From positions 1,364,001-1,428,000 of the forward strand of contig CP114122.1 in assembly GCA_029959195.1 (NCBI GenBank): a stretch of DNA of 64,000 bases, read 5' to 3'. Numbering within the stretch: the first letter of the stretch is position 1; the number at the start of each line of letters is the position of its first letter. The translations under genes and the position numbers were made by a program. Positions 1 to 10,485 of this stretch are shown here, piece after piece. The notes under the pieces are model-generated. The model did not search any database and was not told the DNA's origin. It was given only the letters and a program-made list of their open reading frames with translations. The DNA comes from Dictyophora rubrovolvata. Lineage: Eukaryota; Basidiomycota; Agaricomycetes; Phallales; Phallaceae.

Positions 1-26
1 AACATACTCTCTCAAAGAAAGTCAGC

Positions 27-605
27 ATGAAGTCCTTTGCATTCCTCGCACTAGGAACTCTCTTCTCAATAGTAATTGCAAACCCATTGGTGACGAGTCC
101 AATCTGCGACATCGTCTGTCCGGAAGGTGAAGGACTCGCTATATGCGCTGATTCCACTGAATCAACCTGTAGTTGCTGTCGTACGTTCAGTTAGATAAAA
201 ATATAAGAATCGCTCACGATTATATCCCTAAAGCTATTGGAATCGTGTCGCCTGTGAGCCTTACTCCGGAACCCACCTCGACGGAGCCCCCCATAACCTG
301 TGATCTTGCCTGTGCTCTTCCATTGGTTCTTTGTGCACCTTGCAATTGCTGCCGTACGTATTGAGCAGAGTGCTCCTCTGTCTAAGTGCTCACCGTCATA
401 TTTAGAACCTAGTGGAACTATAACGCTACCGATCGTTACTCCTACAGGAATTATCTGCGACATTGCATGCCCCCTCGATGAAGAGATATGTGAACCTTGT
501 TCTTGCTGTGGTGAGACATCATTCCCTTTAACGATTCTTGCATCTAGAAATTGACACGACATTTCAGGCGGTGGACCAATTGTGGTCACACCGGTGGCAG
601 AATAG
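27..605 (+). CDS. Small secreted cysteine-rich protein built from repeated exons
   Basis: Predicted exons 27-180, 234-353, 406-510 and 568-605, all joined in phase 1. The protein starts with a hydrophobic signal peptide (MKSFAFLALGTLFSIVIA). It then carries three copies of a module of the form CDxxC, 4-9 residues, C, 2-6 residues, CxCC: CDIVC...CSCC, CDLAC...CNCC and CDIAC...CSCC. Each copy sits on its own exon and each exon ends directly after the CxCC. The tail is short (GGGPIVVTPVAE). I do not recognise a named family. Secretion and disulfide bonding are inferred from the signal peptide and cysteine density; an effector or wall role is possible but not shown. No other gene lies within 1 kb downstream. 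Confidence 0.72.
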
Positions 606-1723
606 AACAGAAAAGTTTGAGCTTTGGATTTAAAATCCTGAATCATTTCGACATTTTGAAAACAGCGTAAAGCTATTGAATGGCTGGTACATAAAATAGT
701 CTTGAACAACAATGTCTCAAAATACAGCTTTCTTTCTTTCCAAAAGTACATGCTCACCATCTCAGACATCCGATGGAATCTGAACCTCAGGCTCGTTGTG
801 AACGAAAAAAATAATTCCCGAGAAATAGAAACGCACCGGTGTGGATCTGTAGGATCTTGTATCAAGTGGATATTATGCATTAGTTAGCTCCGCAACCGTG
901 ACCATAAACAAGCACCGAGTACATTTTGAAACCGATCAGAGTGCATATATATTGCACCGGTGTCTTAATACGGTCCCCTTATACCGCAGTCCTGCAGGGG
1001 TTAACGTTCAAAGTTCAGCAACCGGAACAGGGAAGTTATAATAGAACCAGGGTTCTAAAGATCTTTGCGCAAAAGTCCGAGTACCGCTATAGTAGCCCCA
1101 CTGCTCAGGCTGCGTGAAATCATTGTTTTCTTTTTATATGACTCGGAGTAATACTGTGTCGACTGGAACGGTCAATAGTGTGTACAACTGGCATAAAATC
1201 ACTGACCCTTTTCCCCTTAGTGGGGAAATGACCACTTTGTAAATTTAGACAAGTGCAAATAGTCACCGTAGATCTCATGATAGTGCCCGAAGTCGCGACC
1301 CTAACACGAAGGGAATAAATCGTAATTTACGGCCTTTGTCAATGCCAAATGGAGCCTCACTAGCTCGGTAATATTTACCTGCACCAAATTTCCCCGTCGG
1401 GTGTTCGTTTGAGATCGAGTTCATGGATCATTGAAGTTAAAACAGAAGTCGGAATTTACTGTGGCAATAAACAACAAGTCTCTTTGAGGACTACTAAAGT
1501 GAGTGTATGATGATTTTGTAATCGTACACTATATGAATACAAGACACGGTAAAAAATTTTTTTGATGTAAGTTGGTTTCTCCGGGAGTTTATCCAAACGA
1601 GGAAGCTAGCCAGAAAAGAGTGTTGATCATAAGCTACTATGGGCCACACGACGTGGCTTTCGGCAAAACATAAAAATAACAATGATGGGAGAAAATGGTT
1701 ACTTCTGTTCATACAAATCACAA
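606..1723. other. Intergenic, no gene seen
   Basis: Holds the 3' side of the Cys-rich gene and the 3' flank of the receptor gene on the other strand. Short ORFs here have no signal peptide, no family resemblance and no convincing splice partners. A small perfect hairpin (TTTCCCC/GGGGAAA, 5 nt loop) lies near 1209-1227. Confidence 0.6.
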
Positions 1724-3527
1724 CTACATAACCTCTTGAATTCTTTCAAGTGTTATTTGAATGCCGCCGAGTCGGGCTGAAGAAGTACTGTGTTGCTGGG
1801 TCATATCGAATGAGTCCTTTTGGAAATCGCCACGATCTTCTAGATCGTCTCCGGGCCATGTCATTTTGACATTGTTGACAGAGTGTTTGATATGGCTGGT
1901 TCGCTTTTCTAAAGAAATGTTCTCCTCGACGGCTCTCTGCCCATTGGAGCCGGACTCTTGGTTACTAAGCGAAACCATGTGGAACGGTAAATTGATCGGC
2001 TTAATCATTTTACGAGTGGTCGCATATATGATAGAGTCGACAGCCCCTGAGCGCGAAACGGAAAAAAAAAGCAAGATCAATTTCAATAGAAATTATGTAT
2101 AAAAATAACCCGGACCTAGAGAGAACAAGAAAAACATGCAGAATATCCAAACTGGCTCCGGTATTTGTTCATCTTTCAGACCGACCAAGCGCACAATGGC
2201 GATCGGAAAAATACACGCCAGATATGCTTTTTCAAAAAGACGTGAGCTTTTAGATAGATAGAAAGGAGTTAGAAAATATGACTTACCAATAGGATACCAT
2301 AACATGCGTTTAGCAACATTGATTCTTTGACGGTTCAATACCTCATTTGCAATAAGAGAGTTTGAGCCTTCGACACGGTATCCTCCGATCGTACCTCTGA
2401 GAAACAGAAAAATCAGAGTATATAGCCCAAACAAGATTATGACTGCGACAAAAAGCTTTAGACGGGTAAGTAAAAAAAATTGGGTATTATTAGAGATATC
2501 TTACGGGAACATAATGGACGACGAGACGGGCTACAGCGTATTCGGAAGAAATGAAGCACCTTGATGAAAGTTAACACTGAAGAAGAGACGAGATCGACCA
2601 GGACAATACGTACCATGTGCCGGCAATTGAAACTTTTGGAAATGAATATCAGATCAGGGTGCTCAGGGCGTAATTGAGAGGACTCACAGTAAGGTCCATG
2701 TGCATCATCTTGAATACGAATGGGTGGAATGAATGCTAGATTTGAAGAACATGACATGATTCGCTTTTGTTTCCCTTCCAAAGAGGGCCTGTTACGTACT
2801 AAGAAGGATCACGAAGGCCCAGCCAACGACTATGGTGGATATTACAACCCAACGTGGCCAATGTTTTCCGAGAGCGATGCCGGAGAAAGTGTGAGCAGCA
2901 ATGACACAGCTCCTGTATTGAGGTTAAAAAACGATATACAAAATCTAACAAAGAGCTGGTTATACCAAAATGTAGATCCAAGGTCACCCATAACGAGCGT
3001 CATCGCTACTCACAACATCAGCGAGGGAAGTGAATTATTTATTAGAGAATACAGACCTTGAATTGAGCACGAACGTCCATCATATATTTTTTTCTCATTA
3101 GCCCACTTTACTTGAGTTATACCGGATATACTCTGAATCAAGTCGGATATCAACAAGCAAGTAATAAATGCACTTGTAAGTAAGAAGGATTAAGTTTGAA
3201 CGTATGAACGCCGTGAAGGGGTTGTGTATGCGTACGCTATTTGTTTGCTTGTAAATTCCGACGACGGGTTTCCTTTTTTCGAGTACCATACGGTAAGAGC
3301 GGAATATGCGATGTACAACAAGAGAATGGACACGAAAACACAGCTGATAACGCCCGCCGCTGCCATCACCTAACGCATATAGTCAGTTTTTGTCGGCAGC
3401 GAGAGCGATAGAGAAATTGCTAGAGTACCCTCACGCCCAAGAGCTCGTAGGAGGTGTATTCATGAACATTTCCCGCTGGTGCGCTGGGATTCAGTCCGTC
3501 GGTAATAAAATCAACTGGGAATGACAT
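1724..3527 (-). CDS. Seven-helix G protein-coupled receptor, Git3/cAMP-receptor-like
   Basis: Eleven exons can be joined in frame with about ten short GT-AG introns. The product starts MSFPVDFITDG and has a short N-terminus followed by hydrophobic segments: AAAGVISCVFVSILLLYIAY, a helix with LISDLIQSISGI, a helix reading VAMTLVMGDLGSTFW then SCVIAAHTFSG, RWVVISTIVVGWAFVILL, LFVAVIILFGLYTLIFLF, and two late helices (LACIFPIAIVRLVG; WIFCMFFLFSL) ending in VDSIIYATTRK. A basic loop, NRQRINVAKRMLWYPIG, precedes helix six. This layout fits the fungal Git3/cAMP-receptor-like class that signals through G-alpha to adenylyl cyclase in nutrient sensing; the ligand cannot be told. The cytoplasmic tail is about 110 residues and polar. 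An upstream in-frame ATG at 3632 would add a poly-proline stretch; I prefer 3527. Confidence 0.75.
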
Positions 3528-3578
3528 TGATCCTGCGGGGTGCTGGGAATATTCGGGCAAAGCTGCTGGGTATATATA

Positions 3579-3616
3579 GGGAGGAGGAGGAGGAGGAGGA
3601 GGAGGAGGAGGAGGAA
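3579..3616. repeat. (AGG)n microsatellite
   Basis: About twelve AGG units in the 5' flank of the receptor gene. Read on the minus strand in frame with the receptor it would encode a run of prolines if translation began at the upstream ATG. Confidence 0.9.
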
Positions 3617-4602
3617 GGAGTGACACGCTCAAAGGAGGGAGGGGGGTTAAGACGGCCAGGAGATAGAAAGCGGACGCGAGTAGTATTATAAAATGGGTTT
3701 TGCGCCGGGGAAACTTGTTTGTGTGCCGAACCGGTATACAATATAAGAATATTACGTAATAATAAGTACTCCATCGGCAAGGGTCGTGAAAATTTCACTT
3801 TTTGAATGTATTGTATGTTTCTACGTCGGATCTTCTGTGGAGGCGGCGTCTTTCTACCGATCCTGCTCTCCTCCCACCTGAGAATAAAAACTCCCATGCT
3901 CTTGGAAATCGAATATCCGGTCAACAAATACAAATCCCGATCATGCTAATAATAATAATGTCTGGGGTAAATAAACTATGTATGCATGGCCTAGAACTGC
4001 TCTCCATCCGAGTCACACGAACGACACATACAGCTGACAACCGTCCCGACTTTTTCTTGACAGCGCTTTCTCGCGGAAATCCTCCGGTGCTTCCGAAGTC
4101 TCTTTTTAAGCCGTGGTCTCATCTACTTTAAATCATCAGAAAACTTTTCCTTGAGGAAAGATTCAGACGATTATGACATCACCTGGCCATGCGCTCTTCA
4201 TGGCCGTGCTAATGCGCAGGGACAGTTGCACCAGTGGCTCGGCAAAGCGCTATAGCAATATTTTCCGAGACATGTCAAGGTACATACATACATACCTTCG
4301 CAGATGAATCGCTGTGAATCCGCCCGTTAGATATACGCTAGTGCATATGCACTGCACGGCGGTAATTAGCCATGTATCTATCATGTATCTGAAACGCTCA
4401 CTGGCTACAATTTGCAGCATCATACTTGTGCCGTTAGCCTCGGATCTGTTTTACCGACTTCTATAGAGTTTCAGCCCACATTGGGAAAACAAGCTTATTT
4501 ATGATTACTTCATGAAGAAAACTCATGTGTTAATTCTAGAAATATTCAAGTCGCTGCTTTACCCAGTCTGGACTGTGCATGTCACACGTTAAGTTAAACA
4601 AG

Positions 4603-4665
4603 AACTTTTGTTGTTGGTCAAATAAGATCAATAAATTTATTGTTGACGTTTATACCAACAAAAGT
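4603..4665. repeat. Imperfect inverted repeat / hairpin
   Basis: The left arm ACTTTTGTTG(TTG)GT and the right arm ACCAACAAAAGT pair over 12 bases with a 3-nt bulge. Inner segments (GTCAA/TTGAC and AATAA/TTATT) extend the potential stem. It lies about 200 nt beyond the stop codon of the minus-strand gene at 4863-6563, so it may be in that gene's 3' UTR, or be a small decayed mobile repeat. Confidence 0.5.
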
Positions 4666-4862
4666 CCTTTACAATAGCATCCAATCAAAACAATGTAACT
4701 TCCAAAAAACACAACGAATTCCTGGAGGAAAAAGAGATAAGACGAAACAAAACAAAACAAGACAAAATTCAGCACATAGTTATGCTTATGCATAGCGCAA
4801 AGTAAAATGTTAGAAGATCAAAAGGAAGTAGCCCATGGATCTCAAATTAGATTCTTCAACTT

Positions 4863-6563
4863 TCATTCCATGTTCCCGCACGCACGATTCTGAAGCCAGA
4901 GCGCAAAAGTTTCCTCCGGTCTGACAAACTGACGATGCAGCAGCACATCAAGGAGTCGTTTCGCAATCGTCGGTCCGCATTCTTCCGCGCATCCAAACCC
5001 GCTCAAACAAGCCTCCCGATATTCTTGGTCGGGAATGTCGATAAGAGCCGAAACAGTCAATAAAGACTTTGAGTCGGATTCCAAAACGTCGACGGTATTC
5101 TTCTCAACGAAGATCCGCAGTAGGACTGGAAGTGCAATAACCGTAGGCAAGTCGGCTGTTACTGCTTCCAAATCTTCCAATTCACCATTCATTTCGCAAT
5201 CCAGCAATGTCGTCAAAGCGGATAATCCGTTGAGGGCTTCATCCACAGCTTCCCTAGCTAGGGCACACTGAATACCATCCTGCGGACGCGGTAAGAGCTT
5301 GATGAGATCGTACAATGCTTTTGCGTCACCAGCAGGTGTGAGAATGACAGGCGCTGGCGGAGAAGGGGGACGTGACGGCGGTAATTTAATCGAAAATTTT
5401 GTTCCGGGAGGTGTCCCTGGAGGAGTTGTGCTGAAACTCGTTTTAATCTTCCTTAATCCCTGGGCAGCGGCACTTGAAGTAAGCACCGTGGCTCCAGTCG
5501 TGGTGACGACAGGAGGGGGTACACGGTGAGAAAGAGCGACCAGACCTTTCCATATCGTTGTTATCAAAAAGGTGGCCAGCACGGTCTGGGAAGTAACGGT
5601 AGCTGGCGTCGTGCATTGAGCGAGGGTTTTGGCTGCTGAAGGGACGATAGCTTGCAAAAGCGCGATCGAGATATGGACAGGACCTTTGTGAGGAGAAGGT
5701 TTGGCATGTCCCGAGGATTGAATGTTAGTGGCTTTGTTCTGCTCTAATGCTTCAAGCAACGGTGCAAACTCGTTTTTCATGGCCGTCATTATAGGACGGA
5801 CAATCCGTCCAATAAAGGATAAGAAGCCTTCCTTGATGCTCCGCAGATTTTCTGCCGTGCCGCTGGCACTTTCCAGTCGGAAAAGATTATGAGCATCTAG
5901 GCTCTCGACTAATTCAGCGGAAAAGACTGCGAACGCAATGGCATACTGCTGAGCTGTGCTAGGGGCACTTGGAGTTGGATGCGCTGTGAATTGAGGGGAT
6001 GATATGACCGCCAGCACTTGCGCGGACAAGTTGGTGAGTAGAACCGACAAAGGTCTGTGAAGCGATCTCAGAATCGCTTTAAGTAGATGGGGGTTTGAAC
6101 TAGCGGCATCAATCTCACTACAAGCAACTCATTGAGCGAAAAAAAGAACCAATGACAAGCTAGTGGCTTACGATCCGATTAAGGCCCCTAAGGCGCTACC
6201 TCTTCCTCTCGGAAGGGCCCTTCTTCCGTTCCATACAATGTCTCCCGGTACGGGTGTGCCAGTTGGCTGTGCAAGGGCTTTTGAAACAGCTTCGCTCAAC
6301 TTCAAGCTCAGCGCCTCTAAATAGGATCCATCCTGAGTAAGAGTGGTTGGAGTAGCGGGAGTAGTGCTTGATAAGCGCTTTTTAGACGTCAACGTCAAGC
6401 GGTTCAGCGGGCCCCTGGAAGTAGGACGAGATAACGAAATCAAATTGTCCATGGCAAAATAGCTGCCGGTATCGTTGTTTGCTACAACAATAGGCGATGG
6501 CGGCGCTGGAGAAGCTGTGCGACTGGAGGAAGGCTTAAAGAAGGGGGTCTTAATGGCGTGCAT
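4863..6563 (-). CDS. Conserved-looking hypothetical protein, 548 residues
   Basis: Exons 6172-6563 and 4863-6117 join across a 54-nt GT-AG intron in phase 2, giving one 548-residue frame starting MHAIKTPFFKPSSSRTASPA. The first 60 or so residues are Ser/Pro-rich and likely disordered. The middle is Ala/Leu-rich and probably helical (around EGFLSFIGRIVRPIMTAMKN and ATFLITTIWKGLVALSHRV). A second proline-rich linker (TPPGTPPGTKF; PPSRPPSPPAP) separates it from a C-terminal helical part ending ALWLQNRACGNME. No signal peptide or catalytic motif is visible and I do not recognise a family. Length, clean frame and normal splice signals make it a real gene. Confidence 0.75.
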
Positions 6564-9364
6564 GTCTAGTATTGTCTAATGTGGTTGTTATAGGGAATAA
6601 TGGTGATAATTATTTTTCTGGGTGATTTTAAGGGTTAGGTATGATCCGGAAGACAACAGCAAGAGAAGGGATAAAAAGCCCAAGAGAACAAAGACGGCGG
6701 AGGAGGATGCAAAACAGAATAGCTTATCCCATGGATAAGGTAACCAAAAAAAAAAGGAAAGAAGATTGGATATAGTAATCCGAGCGTTGGAAAGTGGAAG
6801 GCAGTCCTTATGGAGGCCTGTCTGAGTCTACAAGGAGGAAACCAAGTGGTCCGAACAAGAAAGGTGGGTTTCTGTTGGCCTTTATCAGTTCAGCAACGAT
6901 CATAGAAAAACGGTATGAGTTCCGAGAATGCTTTTTTTCGAAATTCGTCTTGTCAGCCTGAGGTCGTTGGGTGAGTGATAGGAGGGAATGGAAAAAGTAG
7001 GCAGAAGCCACAAACTTTCCACTAGCGCCCGGAGGGAGCTTATATTATCATCGGAATATCGGAAGTTAAATTTCACCTGTCGTGCCCGGATCCTTGACCC
7101 GCATTTCTTCCCATCGACAGCTGTGAGGCAACTTCGCTATTGAAACAGGCTGATATATTTCTTCGAAGCGAATCCATTTTAATTCAAGAAGAATATTTAT
7201 CCAACCAAGGCGCCTTGGGAAGTCCCGTTTACGACAAGCTCTCGTCATTCATAATGAAGCCTGGTTTCTGCAGGAAACTCTCAGGAGTCTCCACTTTTTT
7301 TTATCTTTGATACCGGGAACGAGTGGACCACATGCCTTTGGTTTCTTTCCATAGCTGTATAGATGCGTCTCACTCCCATCAGCTACTTCCCCGGGAGGTC
7401 ATGCATTCATGGAGATCAAGCATTTCTCACGTGTTACAGCGGACAGCAAGGCGCACATAAACCATATCTGGCTATCCTGTCTCGTCTCGCTCCTCGTGAT
7501 GGTGTCCGTGGTAGGTTGTGGGATCGAGCTGTGCTCAGAACGCAGAATAAGACCGTTAGAGCGTTCAGTGTTAGGAGTATTGATAGTTCCTCCTTGATGT
7601 ATGCGCTTCGACCGAAATAGATGACTATCAGCAAATGTAAATCTACTAAGATGGAGAGAGCGAATGTAAGTGCAATCTAAAATGACGGCTTTGCGGCCCG
7701 TTGTCGACGTTGGGAGCTTCGAGCTGACTCGAGAGGGGGGTATGACGGGACGGCACAGGTAAGAACGGAAACACAGGACCAGAACCACCACTATCTCTTT
7801 CCATGCCATTTTGTCAAGGGAAGGAAATTGAGATGTACGGGTCTGAATCAGGGCAAGGCATGGTTTACTGGAGAGCACAATGAAAGTCAAGAACTTGCGG
7901 AGTAATTCCGCCGCATTCCTTGCCAGCAAAGTTCGTGGCTGCCTCGGTGAATCTGATGGAGCTTCCTCAATTGCCCAGCTAATTTCAGCCCTGAGTGGGA
8001 AAGAAGGGGGGTAGTGATCTGCCCGGCGACCTTAGGGCGTGGTAAGCATTAAATCCCGACATCTGTATCGGAGCACGTTTTGTTTCATGAGCTGGAGGAG
8101 AACTCTAAACATGTAGCACGAACTGGTGGTGATGGAGCTAGTCTATCACTGACTCCACCGTGCTGGGCAGGACAATGATGGATTCTTAGGTGGATCGGAC
8201 CCCTCTCAGTCGAGCCTCAGTTGCGTTGAATGCCAATTTGCATACGTCAGACTCGAACATATCGGAAAAGCCATGTGGCGCTTGTATAAGGAGAAGGTAC
8301 AGACTAGTACAGCCGAACGTTATTGTCGGTCTCATGTGGATACACTATAACCAGAAAACAACATGTCAGCGATTGCTTCGTAACTACATTCTAGAGCAAG
8401 AAAGGCGGGAGGTACACAAGCATAGGTGGATACGTTGCGGGGCACGGGCATTACCCCCTGCTATGGCATTGGCATTGACACCAGCTCGCACTAAGCCCCA
8501 GGTGACTCAAACAGTCTCCTCGCACTCTTGACTCGAGAGAGAAAGTGCACCGCACTGGAAAATGACCAACTGGAGTCTCCTCGCACCCTCGACTCAAGGG
8601 GGGAAATGATAATAGAGTGCACCGCACTCGCAACAGTACCCACTAGGGTGCATGGGAACTGGAACTGACCACTCACCTTTCTCCGTCACACCCATGGTGA
8701 AAATCTGGTATCGTCGCCTGGGAGTATCATTCTCTCGCCTTAGTAGGCCACGGTAACGAGTCTTCCTGCCGTAATAGTGGCTCTACTTGCAGCGACTATG
8801 CGATATCTATCTTCTCGCAGCGGTGGTAGTGATACTAGCTCTTGTGCGTGGCTAGTCTGCTACGCATCGTGCTTGGTGCGGATGGCATACCGAAATTTAA
8901 AGGGTATGAAAGGGGTGCGAGTGTGAAGGTGACAGTAAAGTTTGAAGGTAGACATGAACTGATGATGTAGACTGGATTGTGATGGGATTCGAAAAACGAA
9001 CGACGGAAATGTGGATTGGTGATAAAGGACGTAATGTTTGCGATGAGAGCAAAAGGCACGATGAGGGATTTGGGCGCCCGCGAGCTCTACAGGACGTTGG
9101 TGCCGTGCCGGCACCTGCCTATTCCTTATTTCGTTGGCATGTCATGGTGTGATCCTCTCCATAATAACCAGACTAAATGAGGATTCTCTTGCCAACTACT
9201 TAATTATCCTTTCATCGTGTACATAAATGGTCAAATGTGAACTCGTACTGCGGGTTTTCAATTGAAATTTCAATAAGATGGATTTGAATTTTCTATTCTT
9301 CGTACCACAATTGATTATCATTGCAATAAACCAGATTGTGTTTGCTATCTTTTCCTCTGTGGTA
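6564..9364. other. Gene-poor 2.8 kb stretch
   Basis: Contains the upstream flank of the 548-residue gene and the downstream flank of GOT1. Several ORFs of 60-176 codons occur, but none has a recognisable domain, a signal peptide or neighbouring exons that extend it. The only structure seen is the pair of direct repeats at 8512-8631. Confidence 0.5.
8512..8631. repeat. Two imperfect direct repeats, about 45-60 bp
   Basis: AGTCTCCTCGCACtCTtGAC at 8512 recurs as AGTCTCCTCGCACcCTcGAC near 8573. Both copies end in AGTGCACCGCACT, with the second copy carrying an internal insertion. The repeat may be a remnant of a tandem or mobile repeat. Confidence 0.6.
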
Positions 9365-10009
9365 TCACACCATAGATTGCCGCGAGCCGACTAAACGGTC
9401 TAAAGCCTAAGGTACATTGTTCAGTGGCCTGGAAGGAGAGAATGTGTAGACATACAGATCCAATGTAAGGCAATGATAGTATTCTTCCAATGAAGGGTAG
9501 TTGCCGGAGGAAAGTTAATATAACGGGGAAGAAATCCCTGAGTTACACAGTATATTAGATATCCAGAACTCGAAGTACAAAAAAGGAGGAAAGGAAGCGC
9601 ACCCGAACAGATTTAGGAAGCCGAACGTTTCTACACACATTCCCACAAAAGGCCATTTTATGAATACCAATACGATGCCTCCCAAGAAACATACTGTTCC
9701 ACGAAGTTTTTGTTTTCGTGCAAAGAAGTAAAAGGTCTTTTGCGGTCCAATAATCAACGTTATGCCGGACAAGAAAAGTATCTAAAAAGCAGGACTATTA
9801 GTGAAAAGGTAACATGCTCTAGTACCTTCTAGACCTACATTTCCTAAAGCCAATAACGCGCCGTCGAAAAAAAGCATAACACCTAGCATCATGAATAGTG
9901 CACCAAACGACGTCAAAGCAACACCAATCTCTGTTTGGTCATAATGTAAATACTACAAATGCGAGTTAAAGCGCTAATACTACGTACTTTGTGCATCAGA
10001 GAGCCACAT
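9365..10009 (-). CDS. GOT1: Golgi transport protein GOT1
   Basis: Five exons join in frame: MWLSDAQ, then KIGVALTSFGALFMMLGVML, then the long exon with SGITLIIGPQKTFYFFARKQ and WPFVGMCVETFGFLNLFG, then DFFPVILTFLRQLPFIGRIL, and a last exon ending ALDRLVGSRQSMV. This is close to full length for GOT1/GOT1B (about 140 residues), a four-helix membrane protein of the early Golgi that acts in ER-to-Golgi vesicle fusion and COPII-linked transport in yeast. The family hallmark GPQKTFYFFARKQKLRGT is present. Four introns of about 50-60 nt interrupt it. The start is the ATG opening the conserved MWLSD. Identification rests on the near-unbroken match of every exon to the family. Confidence 0.93.
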
Positions 10010-10485
10010 AGTTTGAGTGGGGTCGGACGAGGTCTTTCTGCCAATTGAATATATGTAGAACACGTAGCCGTTACAGATCGGCGTCTAGTGTGTGACAAGA
10101 TACCAATACCAACGCACTCGCGTTCATAGTGTAGAAGTCAGGAGTGAGAAGGATCTGTGTATTCAGATCTTTAGAGGTGTGACGCGTGTATGTAACCGAC
10201 AATGACTTTCATTCCCCAGCTTTCGTCCAACCTCAAATCTATTCCCTAAGCACGTAACAATTGCTATATCGTAATTATCACTACTGTGTATTTATTCTCT
10301 CTGCGTGACAAGGTGTACTTTTATTTATGACAACCCTGCGCCGGTCCCATCAGTAGGCACTAATCTGCACTCCCCGTTTTTTGTTTGATCTCCCCACGGT
10401 GCAGTGTTCTGCCGCTCAAGGCGGCTCTAGTTGGAACTCCGCCTCTTCGTCACTTTATTACTGACATAACAAATCTCAAGCAGAA
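10010..10485. other. Divergent promoter region, GOT1 and the disordered-protein gene
   Basis: 476 bases between two divergent start codons. No further coding potential is seen. Confidence 0.6.

Larger units (their letters stand above)
3528..4862. other. Intergenic between receptor promoter and 3' end of the next gene
   Basis: Contains the receptor's 5' flank, including the AGG microsatellite, and the 3' flank of the gene ending at 4863. A long imperfect hairpin lies at 4603-4665. No coding region is supported. Confidence 0.55.

Noticed and set aside
191-880. A 229-codon minus-strand ORF over the Cys-rich gene
   Set aside because: It is antisense to the repeated-exon gene, whose signal peptide, repeats and splice phases are much stronger evidence; the ORF has no recognisable content.
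7399-7929. A 176-codon minus-strand ORF in the gene-poor region
   Set aside because: No domain, odd composition, and several overlapping ORFs on both strands of similar length suggest chance.
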